Assembly: GCA_964533425.1 (NCBI GenBank)
Contig: CAZHJG010000012.1
Coordinates: 1 to 25,943, forward strand
Length of the DNA: 25,943 nt
DNA from: CAZHJG01 sp964533425
Lineage (GTDB): Bacteria; Patescibacteriota; Saccharimonadia; Saccharimonadales; UBA4665
Direction: 5' to 3'
Part shown: positions 8,106 through 14,822 of the stretch, piece by piece
Layout of the letters: each line of letters begins with the position of its first letter
How positions within the stretch are numbered: the stretch's first letter is position 1
Made by a program: the position numbers and the translations under genes
Notes under the pieces: model-generated
Databases searched by the model: none
Told to the model about the DNA's origin: nothing
What the model saw: only the letters and a program-made list of their open reading frames with translations

Positions 8106-10454
8106 TTACGGCTTTATGCAAACGGCTGTGGTCTTGGCGCTATCACCTTTATTGTTCGTGGCGCTGATCTGATAGCAGAACTGCTTACCCTTAACTACTC
8201 CCTCACCGTTTGTGTAGGTAGTCAGGGTTGTTGTGGCCCAAGGACTGGTGAAGGTTTGGTCGGTGCGGTAGACATTGTAGTGCGTGACGCCATCGGTTAT
8301 CGGGTTTGCGTTCCAGGTTAATACAATGTTTAACCCAGAAGCCTTGGCCACGAGACCCGTCGGCACAGCCGGAACGTGGGTTGTTGACGCTATAGCGCAG
8401 GCGGTCGCAGTCTTACTACTCTCGCCGTTAGCATTGGTGGCGCTGATCTGGTAGCAGTATTGTTTGCCAATGGTCAGCTGGGTGGTGTCAGTGTAACTGG
8501 TGGTAGTTGGTTTGGCCCATGCCACAGTGGCGCTTTGGTCGGTGCGGTAGACATTGTAGTGGGTGACGTTGTCGCTGGCGACGTTAGCTTTCCAGGCTAG
8601 AGCAATGCCGCCACTAGTAGTTTGAGCGGTAGCCGTCAGGCCTGTGGGCGTGGCCGGTGGACTGCCGAGTACCACGGCACAAACAGCGGTGGTCTTAGTG
8701 CTCTCCCCGTTAGCATTGGTCGCGCTGATCTGGTAGCAGTATTGTTTGCCAATCGTCAGGCTAGCGTTCGAAAAGCTTGTTGTAGTAGGCTGCGCCAGCG
8801 GAACGGTTGGGCTTAAGTCGGTGCGGTAGACATTGTAGTGGGTGACGTTGTCGCTGGCTGCATTGGCAGACCATGTCAGGGATACGCCGCCACTATTTGC
8901 TAGAGCTGTGGCCGTTAAGCCACTTGGCGTGGCTGGAGGAGTTGGCACCGGCGGGATGGCGCATACTGAGGCGCTTTGGGTGCTCTCCCCAATGCTGTTG
9001 GTGGCGCTGACTTGATAGCAATATTGCGTGCCAAGGGTGAGGCCGCTGTCGGTGTAGCCGGGCGTTGTTGGAGCAGCCACCGGACCGGTAGTCTGGTCAG
9101 CTCGGTAGACGTTGTAGTGTGCGACGTTGTCGCTGGTCGCATCAGCTTTCCACGAAAGAGCTACGCTGCCATTACTCGATGCTGTGGCCATTAAACCAAT
9201 GGGCGTGGCCGGGGATGTCGGCACCGGAGGCGCCGCAGGAGGAGTTTCGTTACCATCCCAAAGTCCCCACGCAGCAGCCGGCGAAGTGCTGGCCACCCGA
9301 TAATCATGCGAAGTCTGATAGTTTGGATCAGCAAATTGCGGGTTACTGACAGTATTGCCCGTCAGCGTTACTCCTATCGCATTGGCGAACGACGTTGAGC
9401 AATGCGTGGCGCTCACACACCACATGTCGTTATTTTGCATCACGTTGCCGGTGCCGGGTACATTTGTGCCCCAGTAATCGAACAGTGGCACGCCAGGGTC
9501 GTAGCCCGTACAATAGGCAAACATAGGATGACTGCCGTTGTAATTACAGTAGTTTGTATAAGGCGCTTGCATGCCGCTGGAGTTGGCGCAGATGTTATGC
9601 TCGATCACCGTGCCGTTTGTGTTGGGCGTGCTGCCGCCGATGTCAAAGCATGACGAGGTGTTTTCGATCACGTTGGCGTAGATGTGCGCATTCTGCGGGC
9701 CGTCCCACACTTGCACACCGGTACCGGCTGGTTCGTTGTAAATCCAGTTTCCGTAAATCTGGGCGCCAGTAGTTTGGTTTAAGTAAATGCCGTGCTGCTC
9801 AACCGGACAGAACCCCGTGTCGTGGATGCGGTTGTAGCGGATGGTCACCCCCGATGTGGGGTTACTAAAGCCGACTCCCACCCCGCCACCGCGGCTCGTC
9901 AATGGCACCGACGAGTCCACATAAATCTCGGAACGCTCCAGGGTGACATTGCTGCCATCTATAGTTAGGCCGTTGGTAATCATGGCGCCGCCGGGAATCG
10001 CCCCCTGACATAAGCCCGGCCAAGACACGTCGGCGTTATTCTGATCGAATTTCAGATAACTGAAATCAGCATTGCTAGCCGCAATATACGATGCGCCGTC
10101 GATTATCGGTAAGCTGGTATTGCCAGGGGTGCTGGTAACGTTAACACCGACGCTATTGGTGAAGTTCCACTGACTGGTATTGTTGCCGTACGTTCCAGGG
10201 TTAAGACAGAGGGTTTGGCCGGCCGTCATGGTGTTAAAGTCGCCAGCAATATCATCACCGGGAGATGCAGTGACGGTACAGGTTACATCTGCGGCAACAG
10301 TCGAACTATTGTGAACGAGGAAGTAGCCACCGATACCCGTCAGTACTAACAGAGCGAATATGATCTGACCGATCCCAAACCGGCCAATTCGTTTCTGGGT
10401 AACTACTCTTAATAAAGATGGCTCAGCTGGTTTGTTTAAGATATTCTTGGCCAT
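8106..10454 (-). CDS. Secreted/anchored parallel beta-helix protein with four FN3 domains
   Basis: 782 residues. The basic N-terminus and membrane segment (about 29-48, IIFALLVLTGIGGYFLVHNS) anchor or export the protein. Residues about 55-405 look like a right-handed parallel beta-helix (NGLTIDGSNVTLERSEIY, GVTIRYNRIHDTG, AQIYGNWIYNEP, NVIENTSSCFDIGG), the fold of pectate lyases and other polysaccharide-active proteins. Four fibronectin type III domains follow (about 415-508, 509-600, 601-694 and 695-782), each with a VTHYNVYRTDQ-like strand and a KQYCYQISATNANGES-like strand with a conserved Cys. It probably binds or cuts a host or environmental glycan. The enzyme class cannot be fixed by eye because catalytic residues of beta-helix enzymes vary. 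No ribosome site precedes the ATG at 10452-10454. Confidence 0.85.
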   Translation of the reverse strand: MAKNILNKPAEPSLLRVVTQKRIGRFGIGQIIFALLVLTGIGGYFLVHNSSTVAADVTCTVTASPGDDIAGDFNTMTAGQTLCLNPGTYGNNTSQWNFTNSVGVNVTSTPGNTSLPIIDGASYIAASNADFSYLKFDQNNADVSWPGLCQGAIPGGAMITNGLTIDGSNVTLERSEIYVDSSVPLTSRGGGVGVGFSNPTSGVTIRYNRIHDTGFCPVEQHGIYLNQTTGAQIYGNWIYNEPAGTGVQVWDGPQNAHIYANVIENTSSCFDIGGSTPNTNGTVIEHNICANSSGMQAPYTNYCNYNGSHPMFAYCTGYDPGVPLFDYWGTNVPGTGNVMQNNDMWCVSATHCSTSFANAIGVTLTGNTVSNPQFADPNYQTSHDYRVASTSPAAAWGLWDGNETPPAAPPVPTSPATPIGLMATASSNGSVALSWKADATSDNVAHYNVYRADQTTGPVAAPTTPGYTDSGLTLGTQYCYQVSATNSIGESTQSASVCAIPPVPTPPATPSGLTATALANSGGVSLTWSANAASDNVTHYNVYRTDLSPTVPLAQPTTTSFSNASLTIGKQYCYQISATNANGESTKTTAVCAVVLGSPPATPTGLTATAQTTSGGIALAWKANVASDNVTHYNVYRTDQSATVAWAKPTTTSYTDTTQLTIGKQYCYQISATNANGESSKTATACAIASTTHVPAVPTGLVAKASGLNIVLTWNANPITDGVTHYNVYRTDQTFTSPWATTTLTTYTNGEGVVKGKQFCYQISATNNKGDSAKTTAVCIKP
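8109..9212 (-). repeat. Four tandem FN3-coding repeats with near-identical DNA blocks
   Basis: Four units of about 280 nt encode the FN3 domains. Blocks of more than 40 nt are identical or nearly so between units, for example those near 8540-8580 and 8818-8858, and those near 8420-8470 and 8702-8752. The third and second domains are closest to each other. Such identity points to recent duplication or gene conversion. Confidence 0.85.
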
Positions 10455-10461
10455 ACATAAT

Positions 10462-10482
10462 TAACTGGGTTCCACCCAGTTA
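10462..10482 (-). promoter_or_regulatory. Hairpin next to the start codon of the beta-helix gene
   Basis: TAACTGGGT (10462-10470) and ACCCAGTTA (10474-10482) form a perfect 9-bp stem with a 3-nt loop, ending 7 nt before the ATG. It lies in the mRNA leader, where it could affect ribosome access or transcript stability. Confidence 0.5.
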
Positions 10483-10539
10483 TCCCTCCGTTTTCTAAAG
10501 CTTGTCTCTATTCTTATGCTGCCGATTTACTGCCTTAAA

Positions 10540-10566
10540 TATGTACGCATATACGGCCTTTGTCAA
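10540..10566 (-). promoter_or_regulatory. Promoter of the beta-helix/FN3 gene
   Basis: A consensus -35 TTGACA (10561-10566, minus strand) is followed either by TACATA after 15 nt or by CATATT after 17 nt. The leader to the ATG at 10454 would be about 75-80 nt. This is one of the few genes here with a full -35 box. Confidence 0.55.
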
Positions 10567-10655
10567 GTCTGCTTGGCGACTGGTTGAGACGACGTTTGAA
10601 CCCTCGAGTTAAGCCGGGCAACCGGAAATTCATAAAGTAAGGGGTTAAGGGCCTA

Positions 10656-10670
10656 CAAGGAAAGTCCTTG
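10656..10670 (-). terminator. Short hairpin after the dockerin gene
   Basis: CAAGGA and TCCTTG form a perfect 6-bp stem with a 3-nt loop. It lies 4 nt beyond the stop codon of the dockerin gene. There is no T-run, so its action as a terminator is uncertain. Confidence 0.35.
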
Positions 10671-10674
10671 GTAC

Positions 10675-12135
10675 TTACGTCCCATAATGCGTTAGCAAAA
10701 TACTGAGGTCGAAACTATTCACAGTACCGTCACCATTGAAGTCTTCCGGTAGCCCTGCGCCGGGTTGTTGCCAATGATTTAAGAAGATGCTCAGGTCGAA
10801 GCCGTTCACATGGCCATCCCCATTAAGGTCACCGGTGATGTCACCCGCTGTGGGAGCCAGTATATTGTCAAGAACACCCAACGAGCGGTCAGTGAGTTGG
10901 CTGAATGGATTCGGCCCAAGTCCCGTATCTGTCTGCTTCTCCCAGCTAGCGTAGGCACTTTGCGATGCCGTGTTGTACTGAGCCCAAAGCGTGTCCACAT
11001 TGGCTGGGGCCAGATCGTGCTCATCCAGTATTGACCAGATGCTCGGGTCGAAGAGAATTTGCGGAGCGCTGTGCCGGGAACCATTAGAAGCATTGAGGTT
11101 GCCCCCATCAATCAGCAAAGGCATGAAAGTGTTGGCTTCAGAAGTAACAAGGTTTTGCCACCAGGAATCGTACCCGGAGATAAGGTAGCCGATTAGAATA
11201 TGGTTGAGCTGAATGCTGCTGGCATAGTAAGGATCGAGGCCGTAACAGGTGCCGGTGTTGTCGCACCACCAGTTGCCAGGATAGTTGCCGGGACTCTCTG
11301 AAAAGTAGCCGGCGTTTGCAGGCAAAGTCCCGTACTGAGTAGCGCCGCCCTGATGCCAACCCCAAGCGCCGGTTTGTGGATTACAGCTCTTGTGTGCGCA
11401 GGGATCCATGACAAATGTCTGCTCGGCCTGATAATCAGCGAGCATCGTGGCTTGGGCGGCATCGCCAGCAGCCTGGGCGAGCTTCCATGCTTCGAGCATA
11501 GCGGTTGTGAAACAGATGTTGACATTGCCGTTGATGTAGAAAGGTGCGTTGCCGCTCGTTTCAGTATAGTTAACGAACTTGACCATGGACTGCTCGAAGG
11601 TCGTAAGTTGTGTTGGTGTGAGTTCGTGGCCCTGTTGCAAAACCCAGGCAGTAGCACCCTCAGCCACTGCCCAGAAGCACCCATTGACGGGCGAATCAGA
11701 TGTCGAGGTGCCGAAATTTCCATCAGCAAGCTGGTGATTGGTAATGGCGGCGTTTAATGTATCAGTAGCAACCTGTGCCTCGGCCGATGGCGATCCTGGC
11801 TGCTGACCGGACGGCACCCGTGAAAAGATAGCTTCTGCCAAGGCAGGCCACTGCTGCCTCCCCCATGTGCCATCTGTCTGATACGAATTAGACACCCACA
11901 CGCCACCGCCCGCGTAGAACTTATTTTGAAACGCCACCATAGCGCTGTATAGCTGTGTTTGCTGAGTATTTAGTAGGCTTGTGTAGTTACTATCCGAACT
12001 TGTAACTGCCGGGGTGCTGACCGTACCAGAACTGGCAGCAAAAGATCTGAATAACAGATAAACCCCTAGCAGGCCAAAGACTACTACGAAAGCCCCGAGG
12101 TAAAATAAGCGTCTATTGTGTTGGTTTTTGGCCAT
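10675..12135 (-). CDS. Secreted protein with C-terminal type I dockerin
   Basis: 486 residues. The N-terminal anchor or signal (LGAFVVVFGLLGVYLLFRSFAAS, about 13-35) is followed by about 390 residues rich in W, N and Q with helical repeats and several Cys (NGCFWAV, NVNICFTTAMLEAW, DPCAHKSCNPQTGAWGW, NWWCDNTGTCYGLDP). This could be an alpha/alpha toroid of the glycoside hydrolase or lyase type, but no catalytic motif is recognisable. The last 58 residues are a type I dockerin: two calcium loops, GDLNGDGHVNGFDLSIFLNHW and DFNGDGTVNSFDLSILLTHYG, with the usual duplicated F-helix. Dockerins bind cohesin modules, yet no cohesin is visible here. It starts with MAKN like the neighbouring beta-helix gene, and both read away from tRNA-Ser. 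Confidence 0.88.
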   Translation of the reverse strand: MAKNQHNRRLFYLGAFVVVFGLLGVYLLFRSFAASSGTVSTPAVTSSDSNYTSLLNTQQTQLYSAMVAFQNKFYAGGGVWVSNSYQTDGTWGRQQWPALAEAIFSRVPSGQQPGSPSAEAQVATDTLNAAITNHQLADGNFGTSTSDSPVNGCFWAVAEGATAWVLQQGHELTPTQLTTFEQSMVKFVNYTETSGNAPFYINGNVNICFTTAMLEAWKLAQAAGDAAQATMLADYQAEQTFVMDPCAHKSCNPQTGAWGWHQGGATQYGTLPANAGYFSESPGNYPGNWWCDNTGTCYGLDPYYASSIQLNHILIGYLISGYDSWWQNLVTSEANTFMPLLIDGGNLNASNGSRHSAPQILFDPSIWSILDEHDLAPANVDTLWAQYNTASQSAYASWEKQTDTGLGPNPFSQLTDRSLGVLDNILAPTAGDITGDLNGDGHVNGFDLSIFLNHWQQPGAGLPEDFNGDGTVNSFDLSILLTHYGT

Positions 12136-12149
12136 ATGATTATGCTTTA

Positions 12150-12176
12150 AAGCAGCAACTGCTTATGTCTATAATA
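12150..12176 (-). promoter_or_regulatory. -10 box and leader hairpin of the dockerin gene
   Basis: TATTAT (12171-12176, minus strand) lies about 35 nt before the ATG at 12135. Between them AAGCAG and CTGCTT (12150-12155 and 12159-12164) form a 6-bp stem with a 3-nt loop. There is no clear -35 box and no ribosome site. Confidence 0.4.
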
Positions 12177-12271
12177 CGACAAAACGGTTTTGGAGCGGTG
12201 CCAGCATTTCATACCTGCTACTAGTTAAGCATAAGTGGTCAGAACACCCCTCATCTGTAGCAACTTTTTAT

Positions 12272-12362
<91 letters not shown>

Positions 12363-12465
12363 GTAATTGCCTATTTTATAGCTTCACGCCGGGCTCGTAT
12401 AATTCTATACGAAGGCTCGCTTGGGCTCGTCATATAACCCATGCTGACCGCCCGATTATAACAGA

Positions 12466-12960
12466 TCAGGAACGCTTTTGGCCGGCCTGAATCATTTCGA
12501 CCATTTTTTGCAGTCGCCGTACCCGAGTTTCCGGTTTTTTGGCTTCCTCGACCCACTGCACGTACTCTTTACGATGCGTGTACGCCATGTTCTCAAACTT
12601 TTCCCAGAGATCGGCGGCCTGCAAGATTTTTTTAACATAGTCAGGAACCGCGAGCTCGCGCGGCTTGTCATCGAGTTCAACCACAACCTCAACCGTTTCG
12701 CCCGGCTCCTTGCCGAGTTCGGCACGCACATCTTTGCGCAGTAGCAGCATGGCGCTTGGTCCGCCCATCTTAGCCAGACTTCCCCGGTATTTCACCCGTC
12801 CGTCGAAGGTAGCTTTAAACGGCACAAGGTTGCCCACTCCGTATGTCTCTTTGAGATCGTAAGGAAACTCAATCCACGCCGAAGAATTGGCAACGTCAGT
12901 ATTGCGCTTGATCACCGCTGTAAATTTGATCGGCCCTGGGTTCTTATATGCCTTCGCCAT
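12466..12960 (-). CDS. DUF1905 / YdeI-OmdA-like protein
   Basis: 164 residues from MAKAYKNPG. The first about 95 residues match the DUF1905 beta-barrel pattern (IKFTAVIKR, AWIEFPYDL, VPFKATFDGRVKYRGSLAKMGG, LLLRKDVRAELGK, GETVEVVVELD). The last about 60 residues match the OmdA/YdeI helical domain (KKILQAADLWEKFENMAYTHRKEYVQWVEEAKKPETR), named for a proposed role in bacteriocin protection; the true function is not established. The frame opens 11 codons earlier (12993), but MAKAY fits the family start. It follows the 219-codon gene after 36 nt on the same strand, so the two may be co-transcribed. Confidence 0.88.
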   Translation of the reverse strand: MAKAYKNPGPIKFTAVIKRNTDVANSSAWIEFPYDLKETYGVGNLVPFKATFDGRVKYRGSLAKMGGPSAMLLLRKDVRAELGKEPGETVEVVVELDDKPRELAVPDYVKKILQAADLWEKFENMAYTHRKEYVQWVEEAKKPETRVRRLQKMVEMIQAGQKRS

Positions 12961-12996
12961 GACAGCATTGTTCCACCGGCCAAAGCTGCCCAAAGA

Positions 12997-13635
12997 TCAG
13001 GCTGCTCTCCTCAGATATGGAAAGTCCGCGTAAAACGCCTGCGTCCGAACCGCCGCTGCCACGCCAGCCAGCATTGCGGTTGTGCCTTTTAGATACAGCT
13101 GCTGTACGTTGGCCACCGCGGACGGAACACCGGGCACAACTAGTTGCGCATTCTTGTCACTCGCTTCGCTCATGGACCACCAGCCGGGATAGCGCCTAAA
13201 CTCTTTTTTAACCTGTGTATACTCTTCTGGATCTTGAATTCTGTCCAACACCGGAGGCACACATTTTTCAGCAGCTTCCTCGTCCATCGCTTTTAGGTAG
13301 GATTCGAACTCCTCTGAGGTTGTCAAAACAAGCGCGAATGTAATGTGATTAACCCCTTTGGCAAAGCCCTCGCTTTGCTTTTCATCAATGTCTTCGTCTC
13401 CTTCTACTAGTTCTATGAATCGGTCGTTCATTTTACCCAAAGCCCGATAATCTTCGTGAAGCATATGTTCAAGGAGAACCAAGGGGCTGTTGGCGTGCTT
13501 AATGGTGTGCTCCCTCGCCTTAGCGAAGTCTATGCCGAGCTGACCATATGGGGTTTGAGCCAAAAATTCATCAAATAGTAGCGGTGGGGCGGAGTCGGGT
13601 GGCGTTTCGCCTGGCACGCCCGCAATTTCACTCAT
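12997..13635 (-). CDS. Hypothetical protein, 212 aa
   Basis: Acidic soluble protein with no signal or membrane segment and no family recognised. The central part is helical (LVLLEHMLHEDYRALGKMNDRFIELVEGDEDIDEKQSEG), and there is a conserved-looking stretch EFRRYPGWWSMSE. A GTG at 13656 would add seven residues. The ATG at 13633-13635 is preferred because a TAATAAT-type -10 lies about 10 nt upstream of it. The stop is TGA, which shows that TGA is not recoded. Upstream neighbour of the DUF1905 gene. Confidence 0.7.
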   Translation of the reverse strand: MSEIAGVPGETPPDSAPPLLFDEFLAQTPYGQLGIDFAKAREHTIKHANSPLVLLEHMLHEDYRALGKMNDRFIELVEGDEDIDEKQSEGFAKGVNHITFALVLTTSEEFESYLKAMDEEAAEKCVPPVLDRIQDPEEYTQVKKEFRRYPGWWSMSEASDKNAQLVVPGVPSAVANVQQLYLKGTTAMLAGVAAAVRTQAFYADFPYLRRAA

Positions 13636-13710
13636 AGTGCCCTTATTATTACACACTTACGCGCCGCCAAATTTTCTCGTTCACCCACTCTAGCAATTTT
13701 ACAGATTACA

Positions 13711-13719
13711 TGCTAAAAT
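13711..13719 (+). promoter_or_regulatory. Extended -10 promoter of the RNA/tRNA-Arg region
   Basis: TGCTAAAAT is an extended -10 (TGn plus TAAAAT) with no good -35. The same word recurs at 14018-14026 before the next gene and, as TGTTAAAAT, at 14711-14719. Transcription would begin near 13726 and run through the structured RNA into tRNA-Arg. Confidence 0.5.
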
Positions 13720-13725
13720 TACCCC

Positions 13726-13890
13726 TGTTGTTCGCAAATTGCTGCAAGCTAAATCACGAACCAAGGAGTCGGAAACGACCTTGTGATTTCGAGAGGATAA
13801 GCGTTGGTTTCGGCAAGAGCGTGTAGCTCAGCTGGCGTTGGCGAAGCCGACGACATCATGAAGATGCGCTCTATCCAGCTGGCACCTAGC
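13726..13890 (+). ncRNA. Candidate structured RNA upstream of tRNA-Arg
   Basis: This stretch has no convincing ORF but dense base pairing. Hairpin 13751-13789 stacks AAATCA/TGATTT (6 bp), a 5-nt bulge, CAAGG/CCTTG (13762-13766 with 13779-13783), a 2-nt AG bulge and TCG/CGA around a GAAA tetraloop (13772-13775). A second hairpin, CGTTGGC/GCCGACG with loop GAA (13836-13852), sits inside a possible longer pairing of AGCTGG with CCAGCT. It matches no RNA family that I recognise (not RNase P, tmRNA, 6S or T-box). It may be a leader of the tRNA transcript or a separate RNA. The ends are uncertain. Confidence 0.4.
13819..13882 (+). pseudogene. Broken direct and inverted copies of tRNA-Arg
   Basis: Bases 13819-13835 are identical to the 5' part of tRNA-Arg (13934-13950). 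They continue, after a 6-nt deletion, with CGTTGGC as in the tRNA (13957-13963). Bases 13867-13881 are an exact reverse complement of tRNA positions 13944-13958 (15 nt), which include the piece missing from the direct copy. No T arm or acceptor 3' end is present, so this cannot be a working tRNA. Confidence 0.65.
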
Positions 13891-13931
13891 TATGCCGGCA
13901 GATGGAACCTTCACAATTCACCCTTATTTAC

Positions 13932-14008
13932 GCGCGTGTAGCTCAGCTGGATAGAGCGTTGGCTTGCGGAGCCAAAGGTCGTAGGTTCGAATCCTGCCAC
14001 GCGTACCA
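13932..14008 (+). tRNA. tRNA-Arg(GCG)
   Basis: Complete cloverleaf: acceptor GCGCGTG with CACGCGT (first pair G-U), D arm GCTC/GAGC, anticodon stem TTGGC/GCCAA around the loop TTGCGGA, variable loop AGGTC, and T arm GTAGG TTCGAAT CCTGC. The discriminator is A and CCA is encoded at 14006-14008. The anticodon is GCG (codon CGC). Most bacteria read this box with an ACG tRNA edited to inosine, so GCG is uncommon. Confidence 0.92.
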
Positions 14009-14017
14009 AAATACTAA

Positions 14018-14026
14018 TGCTAAAAT
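14018..14026 (+). promoter_or_regulatory. Extended -10 before the 86-aa membrane protein
   Basis: TGCTAAAAT is followed by 9 nt and the ATG at 14036. It repeats the 12-nt context ATGCTAAAATTA also found at 13710. Confidence 0.45.
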
Positions 14027-14035
14027 TATTTCATT

Positions 14036-14296
14036 ATGGATAAGAAACGAAGTCAAAAATCTTTTCGTGAAGTGCTTGGAACTGATTACCACATACCAGG
14101 ATTGTCAAAGAGATACTACAAATCGTTTTTAGTACTAGAGTTCTTCGTTATAGTTTTTGTTGTGTGGAATAACCCAATTCTAGGTTTCTATCCAAGAAAT
14201 GATTTCGATCTAGCTATTCTACTAATATCATTAGTGCCGTATTTTACCCTACTTGCAATTGAAAGAATCTTCAAAATTATAGCTCGAATGTTCTAG
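14036..14296 (+). CDS. Small AT-rich two-TM membrane protein, 86 aa
   Basis: Begins 27 nt after tRNA-Arg. The N-terminus is basic and soluble (MDKKRSQKSFREVLG). Two membrane helices follow: about residues 29-48 (SFLVLEFFVIVFVVW) and 58-79 (FDLAILLISLVPYFTLLAI), then a short amphipathic end. The base composition is clearly more AT-rich than its neighbours, which suggests a different origin. A TGCTAAAAT box ends 9 nt before the ATG, giving a very short leader and no ribosome site. No family recognised. Confidence 0.6.
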   Translation: MDKKRSQKSFREVLGTDYHIPGLSKRYYKSFLVLEFFVIVFVVWNNPILGFYPRNDFDLAILLISLVPYFTLLAIERIFKIIARMF

Positions 14297-14444
14297 TTAA
14301 ATAATGCGAGATGGAATTGGTCATTACTTTGCTCAAAACGGTGTGCCAAGCATAAGCATTACTTATTATGCATAAAAAGACTGGTTTTTAAGAAGTTCTT
14401 CAGGCTGGCTGGTTAGACTTGCTTTGTAGCCATAAGGAGGCTTG

Positions 14445-14618
14445 ATGAAGAAAAAGCAATTGCAGGCCGAGGCGCACGTGTTAGAGCGCGTGATGTATCT
14501 GTTAGAAGAAAAGTCGGTGCTGCAGCTGATGCAGGAAGACGGGGAGTTTGCCCACTATATTCGTGAGCTGTACTCCAGTTTGGATGCTAAAACAGCGGCT
14601 TTGCAGCCTCAGGTATAG
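14445..14618 (+). CDS. Small helical protein, 57 aa
   Basis: Short gene with a strong ribosome site (AAGGAGG, 4 nt before ATG). The protein is charged and helical throughout (QAEAHVLERVMYLLEEKSVLQLMQEDGEFAHYIRELYSSLDAKTAALQ). It could be a small coiled-coil or regulatory protein. No signal peptide, membrane segment or known family. It stands alone between the AT-rich membrane protein and the collagen-like gene. Confidence 0.6.
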   Translation: MKKKQLQAEAHVLERVMYLLEEKSVLQLMQEDGEFAHYIRELYSSLDAKTAALQPQV

Positions 14619-14690
14619 CGAATCAGATGATTTATGACTTCGTAGGCGAGACTGACCTCTATAAGACCGGGACGAAGTAGGCATTGTTAC

Positions 14691-14719
14691 TTGCTTATAG
14701 TTAATTATTATGTTAAAAT
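14691..14719 (+). promoter_or_regulatory. Promoter of the collagen-like gene
   Basis: -35 TTGCTT (14691-14696), a 17-nt spacer and extended -10 TGTTAAAAT (14711-14719). Transcription from about 14726 leaves a leader of about 97 nt before the GTG at 14823. Confidence 0.6.
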
Positions 14720-14795
14720 AACAGCTTCGCAGTTCCATTTGGGATAGCGAGCTCTTTTACGTCTCTGTCCTATTCGTCCAATCCGTCCTACATGC

Positions 14796-14817
14796 TCCTC
14801 GGAGCAAAGGAGGTAGT
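14796..14817 (+). promoter_or_regulatory. Strong ribosome site with competing hairpins
   Basis: The leader reads GCTCCTCGGAGCAAAGGAGG, then 9 nt, then GTG. GCTC can pair with GAGC to leave the AGGAGG site free. Alternatively CTCCT can pair with AGGAG and hide it. The two folds exclude each other. Confidence 0.45.
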
Positions 14818-14822
14818 TCTAA

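Noticed and set aside
8109..9212. CRISPR-like array
   Set aside because: The repeats are coding units of about 280 nt that translate to FN3 domains, with no short spaced repeats or cas genes.
8106..10454. Plus-strand reading frames inside the FN3/beta-helix gene
   Set aside because: They are shadows of a long, clearly structured minus-strand gene and show no SD or family features.
12371..12556. Small minus-strand ORF between tRNA-Ser and the DUF1905 gene
   Set aside because: It overlaps the end of the DUF1905 gene in another frame and has no SD or -10 box.
13819..14008. tRNA-Arg interrupted by an intron
   Set aside because: The downstream copy is complete by itself, so the upstream fragment is an extra broken copy and not an exon.
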